Assembly (NCBI RefSeq): GCF_023156505.1
Contig: NZ_JALNMJ010000003.1
Coordinates: 186,001-250,000, forward strand
Length of the DNA: 64,000 nt
Reading direction: 5' to 3'
Source: Roseibium sediminicola
GTDB taxonomy: Bacteria > Pseudomonadota > Alphaproteobacteria > Rhizobiales > Stappiaceae
Shown: piece after piece, positions 10,145 through 18,379 of the stretch
Position numbering within the stretch: the first letter of the stretch is position 1
Layout: each line of letters opens with the position of its first letter
Position numbers and translations under genes: made by a program
Notes under the pieces: model-generated
Told to the model about the DNA's origin: nothing
The model's input: only the letters and a program-made list of their open reading frames with translations
Database searches by the model: none

Positions 10145-10830
10145 GTGCGCTTCTGACACTGTCCAACGTCACCGCTTCCTACGGCGCCAGCCAGGCGCTG
10201 TTCGGGGTCGATCTGGAAATCCACGAGGGCGAGGTTCTGGCACTGCTCGGCCGCAACGGCATGGGCAAGTCGACCACGGTGAAATCCATCTGCCGGATGC
10301 TGCCGGCTCAGGGCACGCTGAGTTTCGACGGCCAGGACTTGTCCAGGCTGCCAAGCCACAAGGCCGCGCGGCTGGGACTGGGGCTGGTGCCGGAAGGCCG
10401 CCGCTGTTTCGCGGATCTGAGCGTTCAGGAAAACCTGATAGCCGCGGCACGGCGCGGGGACTGGACCTTCGAGCGCGTGATCGAGTTGTTCCCGCGGCTT
10501 GGCGAGCGGCGCAACCAGCGAGCCGGGTCCCTGTCGGGCGGCGAACAGCAGATGCTGGCCATCGGCCGGGCCCTGATGACCAATCCGAAGCTTCTGATCC
10601 TGGACGAGGCCACCGAAGGCCTGGCGCCTGTGATCCGCCAGGAGATCTGGGCCGTCATCCGCCAGCTCAAGGCTGAAACGGGCCTTGCCATTCTCGTCAT
10701 CGACAAGTCGATCAAGGAACTCAGGCAGGTCTGCGACCGGGCAACGATCCTGGAACGCGGCAAGTCCGTCTGGACCGGCTCAATCGACGCGCTCTCCGAA
10801 GACGTCACCACCAGCTATATCGGGGTCTGA
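10141..10830 (+). CDS. ABC transporter ATP-binding protein (LivF family)
   Basis: A 229-residue ABC ATPase of the LivF subfamily. Walker A is GRNGMGKST near residue 37, the signature is LSGGEQQML near 133, and Walker B is LLILDEATEGL near 152. It starts within the stop of the LivG-type gene. Together with that protein it forms the heterodimeric motor of the importer. A thioesterase gene follows after 5 bp. Confidence 0.9.
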   Translation: MSALLTLSNVTASYGASQALFGVDLEIHEGEVLALLGRNGMGKSTTVKSICRMLPAQGTLSFDGQDLSRLPSHKAARLGLGLVPEGRRCFADLSVQENLIAAARRGDWTFERVIELFPRLGERRNQRAGSLSGGEQQMLAIGRALMTNPKLLILDEATEGLAPVIRQEIWAVIRQLKAETGLAILVIDKSIKELRQVCDRATILERGKSVWTGSIDALSEDVTTSYIGV

Positions 10831-10835
10831 CAGGA

Positions 10836-11243
10836 ATGTTCCGCTATCACCAGCCTGTCAGTTTCAAGCATTGCGACCCCGCCGGGATCGTCTTCTATCC
10901 GCGCTATTTCGAGATGATCAACGATTGCATCGAGACCTTTTTCTCGGCGGTCGCGGAATGGTCTTTCGTGGAGATCCACAAGGACGGTGCGGTGCCGACG
11001 GCGGAGATCCGGACCCGCTTTGTCAAGCCGAGCCGGCTCGGGGATCATTTGGTGCTGTCGCTCGCCGTGACCCATACCGGGCGCACCAGCCTGGGTCTGA
11101 CCATCGATTGTGCCTGCGGCGAGGAAACCCGCTTCGAGACGGAACAGACCCTCGTCAACATAGACGCTGCCGGCAAGCCGACACCCTGGCCGGACGAGGT
11201 CAAAGAGAAATTGCAGCAATTCAAGGAAAGACTGGACCCATGA
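10836..11243 (+). CDS. Acyl-CoA thioesterase (4-hydroxybenzoyl-CoA thioesterase family)
   Basis: A 135-residue hot-dog-fold thioesterase. The N-terminal motif HCDPAGIVFYPRYF carries Asp14, equivalent to the catalytic Asp of the Pseudomonas 4-hydroxybenzoyl-CoA thioesterase. AGGA lies just before the ATG. In this operon it could release CoA from dead-end or over-accumulated aromatic or alicyclic CoA esters, freeing the CoA pool. It overlaps the Rid gene by 4 bases. Exact substrate unknown. Confidence 0.87.
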   Translation: MFRYHQPVSFKHCDPAGIVFYPRYFEMINDCIETFFSAVAEWSFVEIHKDGAVPTAEIRTRFVKPSRLGDHLVLSLAVTHTGRTSLGLTIDCACGEETRFETEQTLVNIDAAGKPTPWPDEVKEKLQQFKERLDP

Positions 11244-11635
11244 CGCTCAAAACCATTCAACCGGACGGCTGGGCGCCGGCCAAGGGCTATGCCAACGGCA
11301 TGTTGACCGAGGGCCAGACACTCCATATCGGCGGCCAGATCGGCTGGAACGGCGACCAGGTATTCGAGGCCCATGACTTTGTCGGCCAGATGGAACAGAC
11401 GCTGAAGAATATCGCGGCCATCGTGGAAGAAGCCGGCGGGTCAGTCACGGACATCGCCCGCCTGACCTGGTTCATCAAGGACAAGCGCGAATATCTCGCC
11501 AAACAGAAAGACGTCGGCGCCGCCTATCGCCGCGTCATGGGCCGCCATTTCCCGGCCATGTCGGTCGTGGTCGTCGCCGACCTGATCGAGGACGAGGCGC
11601 TGATCGAGATCGAGGCGACCGCCCAGATCGGGTGA
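11240..11635 (+). CDS. Rid (YjgF/YER057c/UK114) family protein lacking the RidA arginine
   Basis: A 131-residue Rid-family protein starting at the ATG at 11240, inside the thioesterase stop. In E. coli RidA the segment FPARS holds Arg105, which grips the carboxylate of enamine/imine substrates. Here the segment is FPAMS with Met107. It therefore belongs outside the classical RidA group, though the downstream IEIEATA is kept. A role in handling the nitrogen of the anthranilate intermediate (an enamine after ring reduction) is attractive but is inference. It is the last gene of the operon. Confidence 0.85.
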   Translation: MTLKTIQPDGWAPAKGYANGMLTEGQTLHIGGQIGWNGDQVFEAHDFVGQMEQTLKNIAAIVEEAGGSVTDIARLTWFIKDKREYLAKQKDVGAAYRRVMGRHFPAMSVVVVADLIEDEALIEIEATAQIG

Positions 11636-11666
11636 GGGCAGCTAAAATATCCGGCAGACATTTCTC

Positions 11667-11694
11667 AGCCCGGCACCGCGTGCCGGGCTTTTTG
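11667..11694 (+). terminator. Rho-independent terminator of the anthranilate operon
   Basis: AGCCCGGCA (11667-11675) and TGCCGGGCT (11681-11689) form a 9-bp stem over CCGCG, followed directly by TTTTTG. It lies 31 bp behind the Rid stop codon. Confidence 0.9.
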
Positions 11695-11765
11695 TTTGGG
11701 AACGGGAAGTGCACCCCGCCGTCGTCTTTCCGGTGATGCGTTTGAGTTGAGGTGTCCCTCGCCAG

Positions 11766-11890
11766 CGTCATCCCGGACGCAGCGAAGCGAAGATCCGGGA
11801 CCGGTGAGCCCGGGCCTCGAGATGTTGCTCATATCAAGACCGGCATTGGCTCCCCGGTCCCGGCGCGCGCTTCGCTTGGCCAGGATGACG
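11766..11890 (-). repeat. Palindromic intergenic repeat, copy 1 (inverted relative to copies 2 and 3)
   Basis: The outer ends CGTCATCCCGG and CCAGGATGACG are inverted repeats. Each arm also holds a smaller inverted pair (CCCGG/CCGGG) around a GCGAAGCG-type core. The ends match the copies at 43663 and 59531, but here the CCGGAC arm comes first, so this copy points the other way. Confidence 0.8.
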
Positions 11891-11991
11891 CAGGAGAGGG
11901 CGTACATCTCTGCATTTCTTCACAGTGCTCGTTTCAGAATTCTTCAACAAATCCAGCTATTTATTCCGTCACATGCTATGTCTGAAAATTA

Positions 11992-12021
11992 TGTCAGACA
12001 AAGTCTTTACAATGTCAGACA
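11992..12021 (+). promoter_or_regulatory. Doubled palindromic operator upstream of the FadR-like regulator
   Basis: TGTCAGACA, a perfect 9-bp palindrome, occurs at 11992-12000 and 12013-12021. Both lie within an exact 14-base direct repeat (ATGTCAGACAAAGT), with centres 21 bp apart, two helical turns. A partial third copy (TGTCTGAAA) is at 11979. FadR-group GntR proteins bind short GT-N-AC palindromes, so autoregulation is likely. Confidence 0.65.
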
Positions 12022-12036
12022 AAGTGGTAACGTCCT

Positions 12037-12795
12037 ATGGCAAACAACAAAGGTCGACAGCGGTCCATGCCGGAAAACGCAAACCAGACATCTTCTGAGA
12101 TCGACACGGAGCGGACCGACGGGCCCCGGGACGTGCCGCGGGCTTTGATCGCGTTGATCGAGGAAGAGGGGCTCAAGGTGGGCGATCGCCTGCCGCCGGA
12201 GCTGGACCTGGTGCGCCGTCTCGGTTTTGGCCGCTCGACCATCCGCGAAACCCTGAAAACCTGGGAAAGCATGGGCGTGGTCAGCCGGAACAAGGGCGCC
12301 GGCACCCGCCTGATCGCGGAAATCTCACAAAACACTCTGCGCGTGGCCCTGACCATCAAACACGAAGCTGAAAGCCTGTTGCGCATGCAGCAGGTCCGCG
12401 GGCCGCTGGAAATCGAGGCGGTTCGGATCGCCACGCGTCAGGCGACCCCGGAACAGCGCAAGCTCATCAACGCAAGGGCGGCCGAACTGATGGCGGTGTT
12501 CGAGGCCGGCGAGGACTGGCGGCCGGCGGACCATCGCTTTCACAACGCCATTCACGAGGCGACCGGCAATCCCCTGTTCCGGCAGTTCATCGAGCAGATC
12601 CAGAAAGCCTTTCACGACATTTACGAAACGCCGTTCGGCAAGGCCCATCTCGGCCAGGAGACCATTCCGCTTCACCGTCCGCTCGCCGACGCGATCATTG
12701 CGGGGGACGAGGACAAGGCTGCGGAACTGACCCAGACGATCATCGACATGGTCTGCGTCGAAACCCAGAAGATTTCAGAGGAACATGATGGCTGA
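12037..12795 (+). CDS. FadR-subfamily GntR transcriptional regulator
   Basis: A 252-residue GntR-family regulator. The winged helix is at about residues 30-95 (VGDRLPPELDLVRRLGFGRS, then TIRETLKTWESMG). An all-helical FCD ligand-binding domain follows, with the metal-site histidines plausibly in DHRFHNAIHEATGN near 168. The start at 12037 is weakly supported; ATG 12067 would remove ten residues without touching the HTH. It heads an operon with a PLP enzyme and a sugar-type ABC importer and probably represses it through the TGTCAGACA sites. Confidence 0.87.
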   Translation: MANNKGRQRSMPENANQTSSEIDTERTDGPRDVPRALIALIEEEGLKVGDRLPPELDLVRRLGFGRSTIRETLKTWESMGVVSRNKGAGTRLIAEISQNTLRVALTIKHEAESLLRMQQVRGPLEIEAVRIATRQATPEQRKLINARAAELMAVFEAGEDWRPADHRFHNAIHEATGNPLFRQFIEQIQKAFHDIYETPFGKAHLGQETIPLHRPLADAIIAGDEDKAAELTQTIIDMVCVETQKISEEHDG

Positions 12796-13954
12796 CGCTG
12801 TGCCGGGCGGATATTCGATCGAAACCTTGCTGGCCGCGGCCGCGACCGATTTCGGCGGTGCGGTGGCGCCGCCGATCGTGCAGACCTCGCTGTTCACCTT
12901 CGACAGCTACCAGGCCTTCGAGGACCGCATGGCGGGCCGCTCGGGCGATCCGCTCTATACGCGCGTCCAGAACCCGACGGTCGCCGCCTTCGAGAAGCTG
13001 ATGGCGCAGGCCGAGGACGGCGAGGCCGCCGTCGGTTTTGCGTCCGGCATGGCGGCAATCTCCTCGACCGTGCTGGCCTTTGTAAAGCCCGGTGACCGGA
13101 TTGCCTGTATCGAACATGTCTACCCGGATGCTTACCGCCTGTTCGAACGTCTGCTGAAGCCCTTCGGGATCGGTGTCAGCTACCATTCCATCGAGGAATT
13201 CCAGACCGACCCCGATCTGCTCAAGGGCGTGAAGCTGGCCTATCTGGAAAGCCCGAACTCGGTCGTGTTCCAGACCATGGACCTGAGCGCGGTTGCCGCA
13301 AACGCCAAACGGCATGGCACGCTGACGGTGGTCGACAATTCCTGGGCAACGCCGCTGTTCCAGCGCCCGCTCTCCCTCGGCATCGACATCACCCTGCATT
13401 CCGCCTCGAAGTATCTCTCCGGGCATTCCGACACGGTCGCCGGAGTGGTGATCGCGCGCCAGGAACTGATCACCCGGATCCGCGATCTCACCCTGACCCT
13501 GCTCGGCGGCAAGCTCGCCCCCTTCGAAGCCTTCTTGCTGACCCGGGGCCTGCGCACGCTTGGGGCTCGCATGCGCCAGCACCAGGAAACCGCCAATCTG
13601 TTTGTCGACCGGCTGTCGGCCCATCCGAACGTGACCGCGGTGCTGTCGCCCGGACCCAACGTGGTGCCAGGCCTCACCGGCCGCTCCGGACTGCTCTCCG
13701 TCGAGGTTGATGAGACCATCGATATTCCGCGTCTGGCCGACGCGCTCAACCTGTTCCGGCTCGGTGTCAGCTGGGGCGGTTTTGAAAGCCTGATCCTGCC
13801 CACAAGGATCGGCCTCGCCCAGGCGGGCGAACAGAATTCAATGCAACGCTTTGGCGTCTCGGACCGGATCCTGCGCCTGAGCCTGGGTCTGGAAGACCCC
13901 AACGACCTTTGGGCCGATTTCGAAGCGGCCCTGAGCACAAGCGCCCGGACATAA
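12785..13954 (+). CDS. PLP-dependent trans-sulfuration enzyme (Cys/Met metabolism family)
   Basis: A 389-residue enzyme of the cystathionine gamma-synthase/beta-lyase fold type I family. The PLP Lys is in SASKYLSGHSD at residue 209, with DNSWATP about 22 residues before it and SRLxR-like contacts replaced by YTRVQNPT near residue 58. It overlaps the regulator by 11 bases. Family members lyse or replace at C-S and similar beta/gamma bonds; cystathionine beta-lyase-like activity is the closest guess. Its place in front of a sugar-type importer suggests that it cleaves the imported compound. Substrate unknown. Confidence 0.83.
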   Translation: MMADAVPGGYSIETLLAAAATDFGGAVAPPIVQTSLFTFDSYQAFEDRMAGRSGDPLYTRVQNPTVAAFEKLMAQAEDGEAAVGFASGMAAISSTVLAFVKPGDRIACIEHVYPDAYRLFERLLKPFGIGVSYHSIEEFQTDPDLLKGVKLAYLESPNSVVFQTMDLSAVAANAKRHGTLTVVDNSWATPLFQRPLSLGIDITLHSASKYLSGHSDTVAGVVIARQELITRIRDLTLTLLGGKLAPFEAFLLTRGLRTLGARMRQHQETANLFVDRLSAHPNVTAVLSPGPNVVPGLTGRSGLLSVEVDETIDIPRLADALNLFRLGVSWGGFESLILPTRIGLAQAGEQNSMQRFGVSDRILRLSLGLEDPNDLWADFEAALSTSART

Positions 13955-13997
13955 GCGGCGCAATCACGACGAAACCTTCCAACAAGTGGAGTTGATC

Positions 13998-15254
13998 ATG
14001 AGGGGACTGATAGGAGCAATTAGCGTATTGGCGATGATGGCGGGATCTGCCGCGAGCGCCGAAACGCTGAAACTGGTGGAAGTCATCACCAGCCCGGAAC
14101 GCACCAAGGTGCTGCAAGCCCAGGTCGATGCCTTCGAGGCCGCCAATCCGGGCACCGAGGTCGAGATCGTCTCGCTGCCCTGGGGCCAGGCCTTCGAGAA
14201 ATTCGCCACCATGGTGGCCGGAGGCGACATTCCCGATGTCGTCGAGATGCCCGACCGCTGGGCCGGCATCTACAAGGACAAGCTGGTCGACCTCAACGAC
14301 CGCATTGCCGAGTGGGAGCACGGTTCGACGCTCACCCAGAAGACGCTCGACATGGGCCGTCAGACGGACGGCAAGAGCGCCCGCATGATTCCGTACGGTT
14401 TCTATCTGCGCGCTCTCTTCTACAACAAGAAACTGCTTGAAGAGGCCGGTGTCAGCGAACCGCCGCGCACCATGGACGACTTCATGGCCGCCTCCAAGGC
14501 CGTGTCCGAGCTGGACGGCAAATACGGCTACTGCCTGCGCGGCGGCCCGGGCGGTCTCAACGGCTGGATCATGATGGCTGCCACCATGAACGGCAGCAAC
14601 ACCTTCTTCGACGAGGACGGCAAGAGCACGCTCAACCAGCCGGGCTCCGTGGAAGGCATCCAGTTCCTGATCGACATGTATCAGAACGGCTATGCGCCGA
14701 AGGATTCCGTCAGCTGGGGCTTCAATGAGATCGTCGCCGGCTTCTATTCCGGCACTTGTGCCTTCCTCGACCAGGATCCGGACGCGCTGATCGCCGTCTC
14801 CGAGCGCATGGACGCGGAAGACTTCGCCGTCGTACCGATGCCGGTCGGCCCGGCCGGCAAGGCCTTCCCGACAATCGGCTTCGCCGGTTGGTCCATGTTC
14901 GATACGTCTTCCGATAAGGATCTCTCCTGGAAGCTGATCGCGCATCTCTCCAGCCCGGAAGCCAACAAGGAATGGGCCAAGCGCGTCGGTGTCATTCCGA
15001 TCCATGAAGGCGCCGAACAGGATCCGTTCTTCAAGACCGAGCAGTTCGCCGGCTGGTTCGACACACTGAACGGTGACGAATACATCCCGACGGTCATGCC
15101 GACCTATCTGGAACAGTTCGGCTACTTCGCCGACAGCATCGCCCTGGAGACCAGCCAGGAAGCGCTGCTGGGCCAGATCAGTGCCCAGGAAGTGGCCGAT
15201 CAGTGGGCCGAGTTCCTGACGGACGAATATACACGCTGGAAAGCCGCACAATGA
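13998..15254 (+). CDS. Extracellular solute-binding protein of a carbohydrate-type ABC importer
   Basis: A 418-residue family 1 binding protein. ATG 13998 with GGAG six bases upstream is preferred over GTG 13986. This gives a signal peptide MRGLIGAISVLAMMAG ending ASA before ETLKLVE. The body has the family pattern SLPWGQAFEKFATMVAGGD and a conserved FAGWSMF. It overlaps the first permease by 4 bases, so unlike other binding proteins in this window it has no hairpin behind it. Sugar or sugar-derivative ligand assumed from family. Confidence 0.88.
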   Translation: MRGLIGAISVLAMMAGSAASAETLKLVEVITSPERTKVLQAQVDAFEAANPGTEVEIVSLPWGQAFEKFATMVAGGDIPDVVEMPDRWAGIYKDKLVDLNDRIAEWEHGSTLTQKTLDMGRQTDGKSARMIPYGFYLRALFYNKKLLEEAGVSEPPRTMDDFMAASKAVSELDGKYGYCLRGGPGGLNGWIMMAATMNGSNTFFDEDGKSTLNQPGSVEGIQFLIDMYQNGYAPKDSVSWGFNEIVAGFYSGTCAFLDQDPDALIAVSERMDAEDFAVVPMPVGPAGKAFPTIGFAGWSMFDTSSDKDLSWKLIAHLSSPEANKEWAKRVGVIPIHEGAEQDPFFKTEQFAGWFDTLNGDEYIPTVMPTYLEQFGYFADSIALETSQEALLGQISAQEVADQWAEFLTDEYTRWKAAQ

Positions 15255-16180
15255 CCGCGATTGACACCGCCGCGCCCGGGAACTCCCGGGCGCGGCCCTC
15301 CTTCTACTTCCGCTACATGGTGGAACCCTATCTCTACATCGCGCCCGCGCTGATCCTGATCGCGCTCGTGATGCTGGTTCCCCTGGTGATCGGGATCTCC
15401 TACGCCTTCCAGGCCGTCAACCTGCTGCGGCCGTTCGAGACCGGCTGGGTCGGTTTCGAGAATTTCCAGGCGCTCTGGAGCGACCGGAAATTCTGGCTGG
15501 CGCTGACCAACACCTTCTGGTGGACCATCGGCTCCATCTTCTTCCAGTTCTTTCTCGGCCTCGGCCTTGCCCTTCTGCTCAACACGCAGTTTTACGGCAA
15601 GCGCATCGTCCAGGCGCTGGTGTTCCTGCCGTGGGCCGTGCCGACCTTTCTGTCTGCGCTGACCTGGGCATGGCTGTTCAACCCGACCATCGGCCCGTTG
15701 CCGCACTGGCTCGCCGCGCTCGGCATCCTGTCCGAACCGTTCAACATCCTGGGCGATCCGAACCTGGCCATGTGGGGCCCGGTCACCGCCAATGTCTGGT
15801 TCGGCATTCCGTTCTTCGCCATCACGCTGCTGGCGGCCCTGCAGTCTATTCCGGGCGAGCTCTATGAAGCCGCGGAGATCGACGGTGCCACGGCCTGGCA
15901 GACATTCACCAAGATCACGCTGCCGTTCCTGGCGCCGATGATCGCCATCACCGTCATGCTGAGGACGATCTGGATCGCGAACTTCGCCGATCTCATCTTC
16001 GTCATGACCGGCGGCGGGCCTGCCAATTCCACGCAGATCCTGTCGACCTACATTTTCACCACCGCCTTCCGCAAACTGGAATTCGGCTACGCCTCGGCGA
16101 TTGCCGTCGCGCTGCTGGCCCTGCTGCTGCTCTATGCCGTGATCCTCTTGGTTCTGCGCAAGAAGCTGGTCAAGATCTGA
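15251..16180 (+). CDS. Sugar-type ABC transporter permease (MalF/UgpA family)
   Basis: A 309-residue inner-membrane permease with six predicted spans. The EAA loop, which docks the ATPase, is visible as ELYEAAEIDGATAWQTFTKI near residue 205. Start at 15251 by ATGA overlap with the binding-protein stop. It should pair with the MalG-type permease 7 bp downstream. Confidence 0.9.
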   Translation: MTAIDTAAPGNSRARPSFYFRYMVEPYLYIAPALILIALVMLVPLVIGISYAFQAVNLLRPFETGWVGFENFQALWSDRKFWLALTNTFWWTIGSIFFQFFLGLGLALLLNTQFYGKRIVQALVFLPWAVPTFLSALTWAWLFNPTIGPLPHWLAALGILSEPFNILGDPNLAMWGPVTANVWFGIPFFAITLLAALQSIPGELYEAAEIDGATAWQTFTKITLPFLAPMIAITVMLRTIWIANFADLIFVMTGGGPANSTQILSTYIFTTAFRKLEFGYASAIAVALLALLLLYAVILLVLRKKLVKI

Positions 16181-16187
16181 GGTTTCC

Positions 16188-17030
16188 ATGAGCGCTCTCC
16201 GCAGAAGCACGCCTCTGGCGGTCACGGGAAAATACCTGGCGCTGGCCTTTTATGTCGGCTTCGCCCTGTTCCCGCTCTACTGGCTTGCCAAGATCGCGAT
16301 CACGCCGGACAAGCTGATCTACACCGAAGGCACGGCGCTCTTCCCGAGCAAGGTCACGTTCGAGAATTTCGAGACGGTCCTGGTGGCGACGGATTTCCTG
16401 GCCTATTTCAAGAACAGCCTGATCGTGTCGCTCGGCACGGCCGCCATCACCACCTGCTTTGCGGCAGCCGCCGGCTATGCTTTCTCGCGTTTCGACTTCC
16501 GCGGCAAGCGGCTGGTGATCGCATTGATGTTGATCACCCAGATGTTCCCGCTCCTGATGATCATCGCGCCGATCTACAAGATCGTTGCGGCCATCGGGCT
16601 CCTGAACTCGCTGACCAGCCTGATCATCGTCTACACCGCCTTCAACATTCCCTTCGCGACCTTCCTGATGCAGTCCTTCTTCGACGGCATCCCGAAGGAT
16701 CTTGAGGAAGCCGGCATGATCGACGGCTGCACCCGTTTCGAGGCGCTCAGGAAGATCATCATGCCGCTGACCCTGCCGGGGCTCGGCGCGACGCTTGGCT
16801 TTGTCTTCACGGCGGCCTGGAGCGAACTGCTCTTTGCGCTCATGCTGATCAATTCCAACGACACCATGACCTTCCCGGTCGGGCTGCTGACCTTCGTCTC
16901 GAAATTCTCGGTCGACTGGGGACAGATGATGGCCGCCGGCGTGCTTGCCCTGGTGCCGTCCTGTCTCTTCTTCATCTTCATCCAGCGCTATCTGGTCCAG
17001 GGGCTGACCTCTGGCGCCGTCAAAGGGTAG
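16188..17030 (+). CDS. Sugar-type ABC transporter permease (MalG/UgpE family), stop codon at a mobile-element junction
   Basis: A 280-residue MalG-type permease with six spans and the EAA loop DLEEAGMIDGCTRFEALRKI near residue 168. The C-terminal SGAVKG matches the usual family ending, so the protein is complete. Its TAG stop consists of the TA target site plus the first base of the inserted miniature element. Without the insertion the stop would still be TAG, so the insertion is silent for the protein but separates this gene from its ATPase gene. Confidence 0.9.
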   Translation: MSALRRSTPLAVTGKYLALAFYVGFALFPLYWLAKIAITPDKLIYTEGTALFPSKVTFENFETVLVATDFLAYFKNSLIVSLGTAAITTCFAAAAGYAFSRFDFRGKRLVIALMLITQMFPLLMIIAPIYKIVAAIGLLNSLTSLIIVYTAFNIPFATFLMQSFFDGIPKDLEEAGMIDGCTRFEALRKIIMPLTLPGLGATLGFVFTAAWSELLFALMLINSNDTMTFPVGLLTFVSKFSVDWGQMMAAGVLALVPSCLFFIFIQRYLVQGLTSGAVKG

Positions 17031-17295
17031 GGTCAGGACCCATGAATTTGGTTGATTTGGTAGGGATGAATTTGTTCGGATACGAGGCGCAAAACTGCAG
17101 GAAACCGCCTGGTTTTCAAAGATTTGCAACGACGTTGCCGGGCAAATTCACACTATCCCGTAGGGACGCAAAAACGGCTTCGATCTGCTGCGTCAAACCG
17201 CTCAACCGGGCAGGAAGCCCGCTTTTCGCGCTTTTCCTCGCAGCTCATCGCCGTTTGCTGCGCCAAATCAACCAAATTCATGGGTCCTGACCCTA
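17028..17295. mobile_element. MITE-like miniature inverted-repeat element, TA target duplication
   Basis: Bases 17028-17060 and 17263-17295 are perfect 33-bp inverted repeats, starting TAGGGTCAGGACCCATGAAT. The outermost TA is on both sides. Treating it as a duplicated TA target leaves a 264-bp element with 31-bp ends. Removing the element and one TA restores GGG-TAG-AGGA, an in-frame stop followed by the RBS 7 bases from the ATPase start, exactly as expected for an undisturbed operon. No ORF for a transposase fits inside, so the element is non-autonomous. TA targets point to the IS630/Tc1-mariner superfamily. Confidence 0.85.
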
Positions 17296-17307
17296 GAGGA
17301 CATTCAA

Positions 17308-18369
17308 ATGGCACGTATCCAGCTCAACAACATTGCCAAGTCCTATGGCTCGGTCGAAGTCATGCGCGACATCAACCTGACCATCGAAGACGGCGAATTC
17401 ATCGTGCTGGTTGGCCCGTCCGGCTGCGGCAAGTCGACCTTGCTCAGGATGATCGCGGGTCTGGAACCGATTTCCGGTGGCGACTTTACCGTCGACGGAA
17501 AGCGCATGAACGAGGTGCCGCCGCGCGATCGCGACATGGCCATGGTGTTCCAGTCCTATGCGCTCTACCCGCATATGGATGTCGCCCGGAACATGGGCTT
17601 TTCGCTTGAGATCCGCAAAGCGCCGAATGAGGAGCGGACAAGCAAGGTCGCCCTGGCGGCGCAGACCCTCGGCCTCACCAAGCTGACCGAACGGCTGCCG
17701 AAACAGCTCTCTGGCGGCCAGCGCCAGCGCGTTGCCATGGGCCGCGCCATCGTGCGCGATCCAAGCGCCTTCCTGTTCGACGAGCCGCTGTCGAACCTTG
17801 ACGCCGCTTTGCGTGTCGAAATGCGCCTTGAAATCGCCCGGCTGCATCAGCGGCTGAAGGCGACGATGATCTACGTCACCCACGACCAGGTCGAGGCCCT
17901 GACCCTGGCCGACCGGATCGTGGTTCTGAATGCCGGCGACATCCAGCAGGTCGGCACGCCTCTGGAACTCTACGACCGGCCGGCCAACAAGTTTGTCGCC
18001 CAGTTCATCGGTTCGCCGACCATGAACATTCTGGAGATCGAGCCGGGCGAGGGCGGCATTCGCCTGAAAAACGGCGCGGCGCTTTCGGTCGGTCTGCCGG
18101 ACGGCCAGAAACGCGCCAGCGAACTTGGCGTGCGCCCCGAACATCTCAACATCGTTGCCCCGGACGCCGCGCACCTGTCAGGCACGGCGGAGCTGGTCGA
18201 ACATCTGGGCTCCGACACCAACATCCACGCGCATGTGCCGGGCATCGGCCAGGTGCTGGTGCGCGAGCACGGTCATTTTCCGCTGAAGACCGGGGAGCCG
18301 GTCGGCATTGCCGTCGATCTTGCCAAGACGCATCTGTTCGACCCGGACGGCCGCCGCCTGGCGGCCTGA
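17308..18369 (+). CDS. Sugar-type ABC transporter ATP-binding protein (UgpC/MalK family)
   Basis: A 353-residue ATPase. Walker A GPSGCGKST is near residue 37, signature LSGGQRQRV near 134, Walker B AFLFDEPLSNLDA near 153. A C-terminal MalK-type regulatory (TOBE) domain begins near 235. The RBS AGAGGA (17295-17300) is native, lying just outside the inserted element. It energises the importer formed by the three preceding genes. Its 3' end is 10 bp from the convergent metallophosphoesterase stop, with no clear terminator between them. Confidence 0.92.
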   Translation: MARIQLNNIAKSYGSVEVMRDINLTIEDGEFIVLVGPSGCGKSTLLRMIAGLEPISGGDFTVDGKRMNEVPPRDRDMAMVFQSYALYPHMDVARNMGFSLEIRKAPNEERTSKVALAAQTLGLTKLTERLPKQLSGGQRQRVAMGRAIVRDPSAFLFDEPLSNLDAALRVEMRLEIARLHQRLKATMIYVTHDQVEALTLADRIVVLNAGDIQQVGTPLELYDRPANKFVAQFIGSPTMNILEIEPGEGGIRLKNGAALSVGLPDGQKRASELGVRPEHLNIVAPDAAHLSGTAELVEHLGSDTNIHAHVPGIGQVLVREHGHFPLKTGEPVGIAVDLAKTHLFDPDGRRLAA

Positions 18370-18379
18370 CGGATGGGCT

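Larger units (their letters stand above)
11636..12036. other. Intergenic region with terminator, palindromic repeat and operator
   Basis: About 400 bp without a credible gene. In order it holds the terminator of the anthranilate operon, a palindromic repeat of 125 bp, an AT-richer stretch from 11905, and a doubled TGTCAGACA palindrome before the FadR-like gene. Confidence 0.8.

Noticed and set aside
17028..17295. Reading the 17-kb inverted repeat as a simple transcription terminator
   Set aside because: 33-bp perfect arms are about 200 bp apart, there is no T-run, and the TA duplication explains the junctions better.
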